A stretch of DNA of 64,000 nt from Sphagnum compactum (taxonomy: Eukaryota; Bryophyta; Sphagnopsida; Sphagnales), in the NCBI GenBank assembly GCA_965153455.1, contig OZ234497.1:5890001-5954000 (forward strand). The letters are read 5' to 3'. A program made the translations under genes and the position numbers. Within the stretch, counting starts at the first letter, position 1. Each line of letters opens with the position of its first letter. The notes below the pieces were generated by a model. It ran no database searches and was not told the origin of the DNA. It was given only the letters and a program-made list of their open reading frames with translations. This document shows, one piece after another, positions 38,322 to 50,302 of the stretch.

Positions 38322-38718
38322 CTTAGAGCATCTCCGGTACTGGTGCTCAGTATGTGGCCCTGCAAAAATATTTCTCACATCCAAGTTTAGTTATTTTCTT
38401 TTCTCCAACCCCATCCATAAAACTAAATTTGAGACTGCAAATGGGTGGGAGACTACTAATGGCAACCCTCCTGGACGAATCAATCCAGTACCCTATCAAC
38501 AGCAGGTGTTAAGCTTTGCTGTGCCTTTTACAGCCTCAGCAATCAAACCAATACCCAATCAACAGCTGGTGTTAAGTTTTGCTGTTCCTTTTACCAGCCT
38601 CAGCATCACGTGCAAAAATGCTGGGCCAAAACCATTTTGCTGAGACATGTTTTGACTTTTCTTCATTCAATTTTCTTTCACAAGCCCACATACTGAGTCT
38701 GAGTGGAGCTGCTCTTAG
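38322..38718. mobile_element. Possible MITE downstream of the peroxidase
   Basis: About 400 bp with imperfect terminal inverted repeats: CTTAGAGCATCTCC at the left, and CTAAGAGCAGCTCC read inward from the right, 12 of 14 matching. AGAGCATCTCC ends are common on plant miniature elements. Inside, a 64-bp direct duplication (38477-38540 and 38541-38604) is present. I find no clear target-site duplication, so the boundaries are tentative. Confidence 0.45.
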
Positions 38719-38719
38719 T

Positions 38720-39940
38720 TCTCAATTTCACCTTTCCATTACCATGCCAGCCAACAGCCCATCGAATTATTCTTGAAGTACCCAAAACTGGGGTCCAGTT
38801 TTGGACGAAAATCAAAAGTCGGGATGAAAACGGTGCACAGGAAAAGAAGAGGAGACCAATAAACTGGTTTTCTCACCTAAAGTGGTTCTCACATAAGTTT
38901 CACCGGCTATTTTGGATTTGCATTACCTGCACCTTCATTGCTGCTCATATTCTTCATTAATTCACATCTTGTTACAATACAAGCTTGCCAAACTTGTGAA
39001 CTGATATCCAATTTCACTAAACAGTACCCATTTTCGCTCACTTGGCAGCCACACTCGAAATGGGGATAAACCCGGGAGTACAAGCTCAATTTTGCCCATT
39101 TGAAGATTGATTGGGGTACCATTGGAAATGCTACAAAACAATGTCAATAGGAAAATGACAGTAAAATGTGATTGCCCTCAGGCTTCAATATATTGGATAT
39201 GACACAGTTCCCGACTTCAATGTCATCATTGTCCTCCTTAATTCTCCCACCCCAGGTTAATAAATTATACTTAGTGTAATCACTTACCTTGAATATGATT
39301 AACCCGGAATCAAGTTGATTTTATACAATAAACTTTGTATTCTACATACAAACAACAAAATGGCTCATACCGAAAAAATGGGGCACCCACTCTGCAGGTT
39401 TCATTTTCCAAAATTCCCCAAAAAACATTTATTCTCTGTAACATGAGCTGCAAATACACTAGAATTTCCTGCCTGGTGCCTTACAATAATGTTCCATCAC
39501 AATCTCATTTCATCCTTTCTCTATTGCCAAACTATTGGAATGTATGTGATTAATGGACTATAAGTGAGTAAAATTTACACCTTTTGTGTTGGGTTCAAGT
39601 TCCCTAACTAAAACATGGCGGTTCACTCAGTTGCTGTTTTTACCACCTACTTACTAACAACCCACTTAGTAAGTTGTTAGTAGGGTAGATAGCAAAGCAG
39701 CGCCTGTCTAAACGATCTCATTACCTTGTAGCCAACTATTTTCTTACTATACACCTACATTTAGAACCTAAATCTTACAGGAGAGGTTACCAAGGTGAAA
39801 TGAGTTATCAACTCATTCAGACCTACTTCTTATAGAATGGGTTACTAAGATGAAATCCAGGTAGTAACTCAGTTGAGGATCATTCACAACTGAGTCATAA
39901 CAGCCATCCAGTGGTGGGTGCTGGTTCACTGTGGACCACA
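38720..39940. other. Non-coding; a small hairpin near 39650
   Basis: No gene recognised. The sequence at 39650-39685 can fold on itself (cttactaacaac against gttgttagtag). Confidence 0.45.
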
Positions 39941-39944
39941 TTGA

Positions 39945-40200
39945 GGAGATCCAACCCCTACAAACAAACTAGGTATAGCATTTTTGAGTTGGGTGGAATG
40001 GGCCAGAGTGAATTAACAGCCACCAATGCACCAGTTGGCCGTTCTGTCCACTGGATGGGTTGCGTTTTTTCATTCGGCGCCGGATGGGGCTCATCACAGT
40101 CGATTTCTTTTTGCTGCTGACCACTGTACTTTTTTTTTTTTTTTCTTGCTCGTTTTTCCCTGGACCTGACCTCACACATAGCTACCCTGCTCACTTTTCT
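39945..40200 (+). repeat. Inverted-repeat partner, left side of the 40-48 kb block
   Basis: The 32 bp at 40006-40037 match the reverse complement of 48008-48039 at 31 of 32 positions. Weaker similarity extends outward to about 39945 and 48067. On the inner side both are followed by T-rich and then CCTACC-rich sequence. They therefore look like the two inward-facing ends of one large element, or two inverted copies of a dispersed repeat. Confidence 0.55.
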
Positions 40201-40222
40201 ACCCTGTTCACTTTTCTACCTA

Positions 40223-40375
40223 GCTACTGTACTCACCACCTACCCTACTAACCTGGCTACTGTACTCACCACCTACCCTACTAACCTGGCTACTGTACTC
40301 ATCACCTACCCTACTAACCTAGCTACTGTACTTACCACCTACCCTACTAACCTAGCTACCCTATTAATTACATAC
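40223..40375. repeat. 33-bp tandem repeat, four units plus a partial
   Basis: Units with the core gctactgtactcaccaccta start at 40223, 40256, 40289 and 40322, exactly 33 bp apart, and decay from 40355. One further diverged unit lies near 40595-40640. Confidence 0.9.
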
Positions 40376-40384
40376 CCTACCCTA

Positions 40385-43300
40385 AAAACCTTACCCTAAA
40401 TGCAATACCTGCATTTTGGGCCATTTCGAAAGTACGCATGTGGGGTTCAAGCTTTCTTTATACAAAGATCCTACCCTAAATGCAATACCTGCATTTTGGG
40501 CCATTTCGAAAGTACGCATGTGGGCTTTTAGCATCTTTATATGAAGATCATACCCTAAATGCAATACTTGCATTTTGGGTCACATCACTAACCAAGCTAC
40601 TGTACTAACCACCTACCCTACTAACCTAGCTACTCTATTAATTACATACCCTACTAACTTAATCATTAGGTTTAGGGTTGAGACACATAAATTAATTGAT
40701 AAGTTTTTCATAAATGTATAATAATTAATTTAAAGTAAGCTAAATTTGGGGGGAAAATTTTAGGGTTTACACACATGTGAAGTAATACAATTGCATTTTA
40801 TACCTTCTTAAAAAAGAATGGAAAAATTAGGTTGAAAAATCACACAAAGGTAAAAGACATATCTTCTTTTTTGGTTTTGTACGAAATTTATTTGATTATT
40901 TCTAAAGATTAACATATTTTATTTCAGTTAATAAATATTTATAATTAAAAACCTTTGAATCTTGGTTTCTAAATTTTTTCCTATGTTCTTTTAAATTTGG
41001 TTATTTTGCATTATATGATTTGTATAGTTCATATAGTTTTTTGGGTTTAGGGCATATATCACTAATTCTTCTTTTTGTTAGGGTTTGTATAGTTAGGGTT
41101 TATATGAAGATCCCACCCTAAATGCAATACCTGCATTTTGGGGCACACAAAAAATACACATGTGGGGTTTAAGCATCTTTATACGAAGATCCTACCCTAA
41201 ATGCAATACCTGCAATTTGGGCCACTCCGAAAGGACGCATGTAGGGTTTAAGCTTCGTTATATGAAGATCCTACCCTAAATGCAATACCTACATTTTGGG
41301 GCACACAAAAATAATTAATTAATTTCAAATTAATATGCTAACAAAGGTGTGTATAGAGGTTAGCGTTGTTGATTAGGAGTTCCATGATTCTTATTTCGTT
41401 TCATGAATTTGAAAAGAGGTTGTATTGTTTGTGGATCAAATAATACGATGACAATTGTGATCAAACTTATCTTGGTGTAGGAATTTTTCATGAAAAAGCT
41501 GAACTTACAATCTATAACATGGAATAATTATCTTAAATAGTGATTTCAATAACTTATTAAAACAAAAATATACTTCAGTTAATTAATCAAATATCAAATT
41601 AATCAATCTGATTTTTGATAATTATTCATCTAAATTATTTGATAATAAATTAATTATCAGAAATATTTTATATTAAATTGGGGGGAAATTTTTGGGTTTA
41701 GATATATGTGACACAATACAATCTCGTTCTATATTTTCTTCAAAGAGATTGAGAAAATGAGGTTGGAGTTATCACACAAATGTAATTAACAAACTTTATG
41801 TGAAAACCCAACCCTGAATGCGATACAAAGTTTGTTGAGATCAAAAATAAACCAGCAACTATTATGAGACCTATATGCGAGTATTGCAAGAGATGCCAAA
41901 AAAACCAACAGCTATTATGGGAACTATATGTGGGTATTGCAACGAATGTTATAAAAACCCAACGAATACCATGGATCGATATGCGGGTATTGCAACGAAT
42001 GAAGAAGTAAGTACGGGTGTAGGTATTGCAACGAAACCCCAAAATTCTAGTTGGTAAAGGTAAGTATAAGTCTGAAGTTGAAATGAAAAAACAAACCTAA
42101 ATGTAATACCCACGTTTGAAAAAACCCCATCTAAATGGTTTGGATACCCTTAAGTGAAGACCTAGCCCTAAACACAATATGCATATGCAAAGTCACTTTG
42201 AAATAACCCAACCCTAAATGCAATACCTGCAATTTGGGTCACTCCTAAAGGACACATGTAAGGTTTAAGCTTTCTTTATACGAAGATCTTACCCTAAATG
42301 CAATACCTGCATTTTGGGTCACGTCGAAAGTACGCATGTGGGATTTAGGCTTATCTATTAATTATTTAATTATATGACAAATTTTATTGATAATTCATTA
42401 ATTATCATAAATATTTTATATTAAATTGGGGGGAAAATTTTAGGGTTTAGACATATGTGAAACAATACAATTGCATTCTATATCTTCCTGAAAGAGATTG
42501 GGAAAATTAGGTTGGAGTTATCACACAAAGGTAAAAAACAAACCTTATGTGAAAACCCAACCCTAAATGCAATACAAAGTTTGTGAAGATCAAAAAATAA
42601 AAAGTTCAAGCTTAAATATTTTTCAAAGATGTTCATATTTTTTTTCCCCTTTTAAAGTTGTATATTCATACTAAAAACGTAAATATAAAGTCTTTAATTT
42701 AATGAGATTTTAAATTGTGTTAAAAAAAATCAAAACACATAATAGTGGTTTAAATATTGGTCCAAATATATTGTTATTTATAAAACCTAATACATAAATA
42801 ATGATATTATGGAATTATACTGTTGATCCATTTTCAATACATATAATATTTTAGGGGTTTAGGGTTTAAGGTTGGGTTTTCACAGGTTAAGGTTGGGTAA
42901 ACCCTAAAACCCTAAACCCTACAAATATTAATAGTAAATAAAATAAATCTATAGTGCATTATAGAGGGTTTAGGTTTAAGGTTTAGGGTTTAGGTTTAAG
43001 TTTAGGGTTTAGATTTAGGGTTTAAGGTTAAGGTTTAGGTTTAAATTTAGGGTTTAGGTTTAAGTTTAGGGTTTAGATTTAAGGTTTAGGGTTTAGGTTT
43101 AAGTTTAGGGTTTAGGGTTAGATTTAGGGTTTAGGGGTTTTGGGTATAAGTTAGGGTTTAGATTTAGGGTTTAAGGTTAAGGTTTAGGTTTAAGTTTAGG
43201 GTTTAGGTTTAGATTTAGGGTTTAGGTTTAAGGTTTAGGGTTTAGGTTTAGGTTTAGGGTTTAGGTTTAAGGTTTAGGGTTTAAGTTAGGGTTTAGATTT

Positions 43301-44420
43301 AGGGTTTAAGGTTTAGGGTTTAGGTTCAGGTTTTGGGTTTAGGGTTTAGGTTTAGGATACTGATAATGATGCTGCAAAAGCTGTTGTTGTGGCTACAAAG
43401 AAAAGTGATTGGTCTTAAGTGCGCACCTACCGGCTAAGTACGCACACTCCTCCCAGGTTCAAGTTGCGTACTTAGGCGGGAGGCTATTGTACGCATGTGG
43501 GTTTAAGCATCTTTATACGAAAATCCTACCCTAAATGCAATACCTGCACTTTGGGTCACACAAAAAATACGCATGTGGGGTTTAAGCCTTTTTTAAATGA
43601 AGATCTTACCCTAAATGCAATACATGCATTTAGGGTCACTCTAAAATAACTAGTTAATTTCAAAATCATATGCTAACAAAGGTGTGTATGGAGGTTGGGG
43701 TTGTTGATTGGGAATCCATGATTGAAATTTAGAGTTTGGGAAACCCTAAATTAATTAACAGTTTTTTTACAAATTAATAGTAAATGAAATAAATCTATGG
43801 TGCATTATAGGGGGAATTTTATATGCAAAAAAATGCAATACATATTTGCAAGATCATACTGAAATAATACATAGGTGATTGGAGGAAAGCATATGTGAAA
43901 ACCCTAAACCCTAAATGCAATACTCGCATGTAATGTCATTTCAAAAATGGTCTGGGTACCAAAATTATGTCTTTTTATATACCTAAATTAAATATTATTC
44001 TAAATTAATTTTATGACAAAATGTAAGTTTTACAATGAATGAAAAAATCAGCAACTATTATGGGACCTATATGCGGGTATTGCAAGAGAACCCAAAAAAA
44101 CCAGTCGCTATTTTGGAGACTATATGCGGGTATTGCAACGAATGAAGAATGTCAACGATTATTTGTGCCCTTTATGTGGGTATTGCAAGGAATGCAAAAT
44201 GCCAGCGGCTATTATGGGACTCATATGAGGGTATTGCAATGAATGAAAAAGGCCATTGCCTATTATGGGACTTATATGCGGGTATTGCATTTAATGCAAA
44301 ATGTCTGTGGCTATTTTTTGAGGTTATATGTAGGTATTGCATATTAGAAAATGGTCTTATGGAGTTCATAATAAAAAATGATGTGGGTATTATATGTTTA
44401 AAATGTGTGGATTATTTTAA
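40385..44420. repeat. Complex interleaved satellite sharing one core in both orientations
   Basis: A forward unit of 79-80 bp starting ccctaaatgcaatacctgca occurs near 40400, 40480, 40559, 41122, 41201, 41280, 42218, 42298, 43534 and 43614, with variants near 42101 and 43911. A different unit of about 51 bp carries the reverse complement of that core (atgcgggtattgcaa) near 41876 to 41990 and at 44071, 44124, 44174, 44224, 44274 and 44327. A longer non-repetitive spacer also recurs: about 40740-40860, 41645-41845 and 42405-42605, and another near 41325 and 43655. So whole blocks were duplicated. Small frames inside follow the repeats and are not genes. Confidence 0.85.
42850..43357. repeat. 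Interstitial telomere-like tract (TTTAGGG and variants)
   Basis: From about 42960 to 43357 nearly every base belongs to TTTAGGG, TTTAGG, TTTAAGG or similar words on the plus strand. A separate short part (42850-42920) has TTTAGGG words followed by CCCTAAA words, which could form a hairpin. TTTAGGG is the standard land-plant telomere unit. The high level of variant units shows that it is not a functional chromosome end. Confidence 0.9.
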
Positions 44421-44755
44421 AAGTCTTCAAGTCATGTGAGTCCTATTAACTTAGATGTAAGTATTGTATAATGTTTATTTTGATCTTTGATTTGATTCTT
44501 ACATCTCAAGTACAAACAAAATTATGACAAAGAAGACATATAGGATTAACCAAATACACATCAAACAAGTGTGAGTAGCCGATATTATTATATTAATAAA
44601 AGATGTACAAAAATGGGTGCATGGAAAATTACTAGAGAACCCAATGAAGAAAAAACATTGGATCACTATAACATATCAAAGGATCAAAGTTCAAAATTGG
44701 GTAGTCCAAAAAAGAAAAGGGCTACAAAACCTTACTAATTATATAAAATGAAACC

Positions 44756-45273
44756 CTAACCCATATCAGTATCTACAATCCCGTGTTTAGCTCGATATGC
44801 AGCTGTTGCATTTGCAGCCTTTGCTGCATGATGAGCAGTGTAAAGATGGCGGCGTTGCATCTCAATCTGAACTGCATTTGTAACAAACTGGGCCTTTGTT
44901 TGGTCCTGAACCCTACAAACACCCAAAAATCACCAAATTAAACCGTAACACACCTTGGATCAAAACATATCCATCTGTGTGTAATTCTCATGGTACCATG
45001 AAAGAGCTAATCGGCCTCCTATAACATCACACCAATCAAAACATCCACAACCTGTGAGCAAAAAGGTTCATTTCAATCACAACACTTAACGTGTCTTATA
45101 GCATATGGCTGTCATCATAACAGAATAGTTAACCTCCATATGCAAGAGATAGAACACCCATCGTGCCAGTTCTCATTTGTTACATCCTGGAGCTAGCCAT
45201 CCAGTAATTGAGACCTGACAATTATTATGAAACAGAACCCCACCCTCAAATATTCTTCCCCTAGAACCTGCAC
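44756..45273 (-). other. Unidentified exon-like cluster (possibly a decayed gene)
   Basis: Minus-strand pieces with protein-like composition and plausible splice sites. A segment from about 45271 reads SRGRIFEGGVLFHNNCQ and then ITGWLAPGCNK up to a TGA, and after the TGA continues ELARWVFYLLHMEV. A second, after an acceptor near 45053, reads CGCFDWCDVIGGRLALSWYH and ends in a TGA. A third (44756-44912, acceptor TTTGTAG) gives 52 open codons ending TAYRAKHGIV-like sequence and a TAG at 44756-44758. I do not recognise the protein. Cys, Trp and His spacing could suggest a small zinc-binding domain, but that is speculative. It lies immediately downstream of the truncated GH3 fragment on the same strand. 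Confidence 0.3.
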
Positions 45274-45340
45274 CAGAGGTTTCACTCATTAAACCAAATC
45301 AGAGACCAAGTCATTGCATTTAACAAGGCACCTAAATTAC

Positions 45341-47733
45341 CTGGATTCACATCACCAAAGATGATTTCTGCTATTGCTTGACCACCAGCCTGTCCAGGAT
45401 AGCCTGCCCATAGAATACCTCCAACTCGCTCATCGTCATTTGCAAATGAGACATCAACAGGCCCACCTGACAATATTACGAGCACAACTGGGCGCCCGTT
45501 AACAGCATCTAGTACAGTTGAAATTAATTCCTCCTGCTTGCCTGGAAGACGTAGACTTTCACGGTCCCGTCCTTCTGATTCTTGGGCCTGGCTTAATCCA
45601 ACAAATAAGACAACTGCATTTGCTTCTGAGGCAGCAGTCACTGCAGATGGAAAGAGATTTCCATCTCTGCAAGTTGCATCGGCACATCCAGGTGCGTAAA
45701 TCACACTTTGCCCATTGCCCCCAAAAAGTGCTTTTATTCCATCCAAAGGACTTGTAAATTTACAGGGAATGCCTGCAGAAACCCAAAGAATTTTTTTTAT
45801 GACAAGTCTCTTTCTAATTCTCACTCTTCTGATAAGACTAGGCTTTGGCAAAACCTTGGAAGCAAACAGATTTTCCCTTATGTGCCTAAGGGGACCAATC
45901 TTACAAACCTTAGGCATGTTGGGGTTAAACTCACAACTTTGCCATGACAATTAGTTTGACAACATGTGACATTTCAAAAATACTGACTAAGCACAGAAAG
46001 CTTCAGAGTTGGTAGGCCAGAATAGTTGCACTTGTACTGGCAACCCACATTACTGTAAGATGTCAAGAGGAATCACTTTGAGGAATCAATAGGATGGCCC
46101 AATTATACCTTCATAATTACCAAGCATCTCTTGAGTTGCATTCCCATGAGGGCCAATCACAGCCACCTTGAACTTTTTTGTTTTGTTCCATGGAAGTGCA
46201 CTTCTATCATTTTTCAACAGAACAATGCTTTGTTGAGTAGCCTCAAGAGTAAGATTTTGGTGACCAGTGGTGCAAACATCAGATGGTCCCAGTGAGCCGA
46301 ACGGAAGAGTTTCAGGATCTCCATCAAACATCCCCAATCGCATCCGCACAGAGAACAGGTTGCGCAGGTGCATGTTTATAAGTTCCTCCCAAATTAATCC
46401 CTTGTCTAGTGCAGCCTGAGCATGATATAAAACTGTCGTTCCACAATTAAGATCCATACCTGAAAAATTCATCTCAAGTTTCAGTTCATTTTCTGGGGCA
46501 TGTCTCTCATGGGTGACCTACCTTTCAGAGTTCCCACAAATCAAAGTGATTAAAGATCACAACAAAAGTATCAAATTGTCCAACACCAAGAGGAGCACCT
46601 GCCAACAAAACATAAGAGACTGCGTCCTCTGGAGTAGGTGCATAATGGATGTATTCATGTATTAGTGCAACCGCATCACAATCTGACACAATGTACCTAC
46701 AGCCAACTACAAGTTTCTGTCAATCAAAACCCTTTTGCAATTGCCCTGCAACAAAAAAACTGATATAGAATCTGTTGCCAAATGGCATCTTAAGATTTCA
46801 TAACAGCTCATCTTCAACTTCAAGCACAAAACCTAAAACACAAACAATTGAAGGTCGTGACATACCCATTAAAGCCCCAAATATTGCGGACAGTGAGAGT
46901 GAGAAGCTCATAGTGACTGCACATAGGAATTCCATTGAGACGATTGTAGGAGCACATTAGGCTACTGGACTGCCCTTCTTTCACACAGCTCTTGAAAGGT
47001 GGGTTATAAGTGTCCTCCAAGTCTTGCAGACTCACCTGACCACATTCTTGAGATCATTAAGCTATCATCCGTAGGAAGGTCTGAGTTCCAATCAAGAGAA
47101 GGTTTCAATCAGGATTTGATTCTGGAAATGTACTTTTGAACCCATAGGTTCTTAAATCAGAATTCTACAATTCTTCCTGATTCTTGACTTTCAAAATTCA
47201 AACTGCATTTGGACATCTCCCTCACTTGGTGAATATGCTCATCTAAAACAAACAATGCTTTACATTTGTCTACCCATCCAGGTAAGCAAATATAAGAAGA
47301 GGACAAGTCAGTCCATAGAAAGACACAAACCAACAGTAAAATGAACTGGGCTTGAGACAAAATCACAGCTGAAAAGGAGCAGGTAAAGCATTGAACTTTA
47401 GAGGAAAGCAAAATGCTGAGGAGCAGAGGGATATGGAACTTACTTTCGCATCAAAATAGTTGCGATCATAGCCTTTCCAGCTGTCCAAGTCATGAGCTGT
47501 AAAATGCTTACAACACGCAGAAACCTTTAACCGCTTTGGCCCCCCAGCAGTGTGGATCTGGGAACCATCATAATGTCCCTCTTGCAGACCCTTTACAAAG
47601 TAGACTGCATATGTACTCGTAAGCTTTGGATCCTCCCCTGGTGTTTCCTGTGTCCTTCCCCATCGAGGATCTCTGACTATGTTTATGTTTGGTGACCAAT
47701 AGCTCAATCCTGACCTTCCTTGATTATACATGG
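45341..47733 (-). pseudogene. GH3 beta-xylosidase/alpha-arabinofuranosidase gene fragment, both ends missing
   Basis: Five minus-strand exons: 47444-47733, 46866-47035, 46599-46696, 46109-46459 and 45341-45772. All junctions are GT-AG with matching phases, giving about 447 codons without a stop. Landmarks are [20 protein letters not shown] and [15 protein letters not shown] in the first; DLEDTYNPPFKSCVKEG and MCSYNRLNG in the second; YIVSDCDA with the presumed catalytic Asp in the third; GMDLNCGT and VAVIGPHGNAT in the fourth; ESEGRDR (presumed acid/base region), LPGKQEELI and ILWAGYPGQAGG in the fifth. Plant enzymes of this type are about 770 residues, secreted, and trim xylan and arabinan in the wall. 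Here the signal peptide, the first 200 or so residues and the C-terminal fibronectin-III part are absent. The 5' break at about 47733 abuts repeat sequence. The lack of decay within the exons suggests recent truncation or capture. Confidence 0.88.
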
Positions 47734-48070
47734 CACCGCGATGGTGCTCCCGTTCTCGCTGTGGTGCTCCCGCGATGGTGCTCCTGCTCTCGCTGTGGTG
47801 CTCTGGCGATGGCGATTAGAGGTAAGACGTTGGAGGTAGGTAGGAGGGGGGAGGTAGGAGGGGGTAGGTAGGAGGTAGGAGGGGGGAGGAAGGTAGGTAG
47901 GGGAGAAATGTTTTGGGGCAGAGTAGAGGCGGGAGAAAAAAAAAATATTTGGGCAGTCCGGATGTGGTTTTGGTTCATCCCCAAAACGGGTTGAACGGGC
48001 TCATCCTCAACTGGTGCATTGGTGGCTGCTAATTCACTCAAGCCGGGTGGAATGTAGGTTGGGGCTCTTT
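47734..48070 (-). repeat. Right-side inverted-repeat partner with G-rich minisatellite
   Basis: Directly abuts the broken 5' end of the GH3 fragment. It begins with a short repeat of gatggtgctc and cgctgtggtgctc words (47741-47810), then a ggaggtaggtagg-type tract (47831-47905), then the block at 48008-48039 that is inverted relative to 40006-40037. A 124-codon frame across it is Pro-rich only because of the CCTACC repeats. Confidence 0.6.
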
Positions 48071-48890
48071 CTTTTCCTGGGTTGACAAAACATTGCAAAT
48101 GAATCAGGTGTCGTATGACAGCGTCTGTATCGTATGATATTTTTCAAGTCCATAACAAGGGGGGCTTTAAAGTCAAATGAGTAAGTAGATACAGATGCAG
48201 CTTTTGTGCAAGCCTAGATTATTCTAATACCTATACACATGGAAAGGTGTATTCACACCTAATGTTAAGTCAGTGTCCGGTGAAAATATAGGTGGCAATG
48301 TTAGGTGGTACCCAATGTTAATGGGTGATTGTTTAATATTAAGTGAATGTTAACTTAAAATAAAATCTTCATGGTAAATAGGTTTAGGTTCTAAATGACT
48401 AGCTTGGTGTTAGGGGACTTTTCCTTAACACCAAGTGTCAATGCACCTTAAGATAGGTAAAATCTTTGCACTAGAAATCAAGAAAGTGTGACCCGTGCAA
48501 ATGAAGGGTCATGTCAATAGGGTCACAAGTGTTTTCGGTGCCATCACAAGTAGACCATTAAAATTCCTTTTGCAGGGTCTCAAGGTGGCATTATTGTGGT
48601 TCAAAGTCCCCCATAAATTCTACGCTATGTTTGTGATTTATAGAATTCACATAAAATGCTCACAAAACATCTTGAAGATCTTTCAGGTACACAGGAATGG
48701 CATAAAAACACCAAAACGCCCTCTATTTATGGATGTCTAATCAGAGAAACACTTAAACATGGTAATCTTTGCATTTTTCTTGTATTACATCTGAAGGTTC
48801 TGGTCCCATACTTTTATTTTGTAGAGTCAGAGCTTATTCTTCTTGCACGGCCACTTTCAGTCACCGTCAAGGTGTTTCTTTACGGTAAAA
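48071..48890. other. Non-coding, nothing recognised
   Basis: Upstream of the GH3 fragment on its strand. No N-terminal GH3 exon can be recognised here, nor anywhere from here to the window end. Confidence 0.5.
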
Positions 48891-48894
48891 CCCT

Positions 48895-49165
48895 ATGGTA
48901 GGAGTGTTCCCAAAATAAGGGGCCTGAGGTCATGGGACAATAGCCAGATCTAGATTGCATCCTGAGAATGTCCCCTACCCATTGGGCTTTACCCATTGTA
49001 AAAGCATGAGGTCAAGGTTATCAAGAATTTAAACATACATAGATGACAAGGCATAGAACGGGGACGGGTTCTTATGCCTACTCCTTAAGTGTGAGAGGGA
49101 TCTGAAACCTACTTATTGGTGGTGTAAGATCTTGCACTTACTTATAGGTATGACCCCTACTACAG
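48895..49165. repeat. Dispersed repeat F, one of three copies
   Basis: Similar text occurs at 26025-26290 and 61855-62080 in the same orientation: a block with ccaaaataa or similar, then gggcct and agg, then gggctttaccc, ttgtaaagca, and ttatgcctact followed by gggagg-like words. Non-coding and diverged. Confidence 0.55.
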
Positions 49166-49169
49166 TCAG

Positions 49170-50300
49170 GTAGCATCCTCCACAAGGCACTTACACCTGT
49201 ACTAGTTTGAACCCTGTGCCTAATGCACAGGTGTGTGTGTATTTGACGGTACATATTACAAAAATTACAACTACAAACTACATTTCCAAAACCTCTCTAT
49301 ATACCACATTGCTAGGTTCTTTTTGGGGGAATTTATTTTCATTGTTTCAACCTGAAATTTTTTTTTCCTACACATTCTAACATTTTTTGTGAAAAGGAAT
49401 GGCCCTAATCACCAAATTTAGAAAAAATAATTAAAATTCGCCAAATACATATAAAGCATAAATATTTTTAAGTGTTTTATTCACTGTCATTTATATGGTC
49501 TATAGCCTAATTTGGCTAAATCCTCTTTGTGGGATAACTAATCACAAACATTGAAAGAAAGCAAACCTTGTATAATAGGGTTTTTTTTTTTCAAATTCCT
49601 CAGGTAGGTGTAATGGTGAGGATCCTCAACTTTAATTTACATTAAATGACGACTGTCCTAAGCGGACAGTAGAGTTTTTTCTGCAATCCTGCCTAAATTT
49701 AGGTGAGCTACACGGACTCACTATTTAAATCTGGCGAATTCTTCCTTTTTTTTTTTTTTCCGAAGAAATACGGCGAATGTTCTGGAAGTTCTTTTTTTAA
49801 ATTCCTTCCTAGAGGTTGCACTGGGTTTTGTTTTGTTGCCAGTTGGCGAAATTTCGCCCCAAAAAAATAAAATGCTACTGTATAATGTGACTGTTTCTAT
49901 GCGTATAGCAAAATCTTAACCACATGGGCTGTAGTGATGCCGTCCATGGATGGATGGAAAAAGCTTCACGACCACGACGTCCTTTACTATATGTAATAAT
50001 CCCTCCCACACTCAAGAAGTATCCATAAAGCACAAGAAGGATCTTACACCACTTATATGTATATAAGATCTTTCCACACTTAAGGAGTAGGGGTAATGTG
50101 TAAGTTCCCTCCTCTATCTTAGAATACAATACATGTTCCAAAGATAGGGTAACATGCCCTATGACCGAACACCACCCAATGACTGTTCAATATCTTGTCA
50201 AAATGTTAATTTACCACATACTTATGGTCATAACCCCAAAAACACCCATTTGTAATATGATAATTATCAAACTTTTCATATGGTTCACAAACTTATTCTA
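49170..50300. other. Non-coding, nothing recognised
   Basis: AT-rich, with one repeat-E copy near 49495-49560. No gene seen. Confidence 0.5.
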
Positions 50301-50302
50301 AT

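Noticed and set aside
44756-45053. Assigning the exon-like cluster to a GRF zinc-finger protein
   Set aside because: One segment (CGCFDWCD) is reminiscent, but the expected GRRF-type residues and Cys spacing are missing.
47724-48098. A 124-codon Pro-rich frame joined to the GH3 fragment as its N-terminus
   Set aside because: It consists of CCTACC-type repeat sequence in another frame, with no signal peptide and none of the expected N-terminal GH3 motifs.
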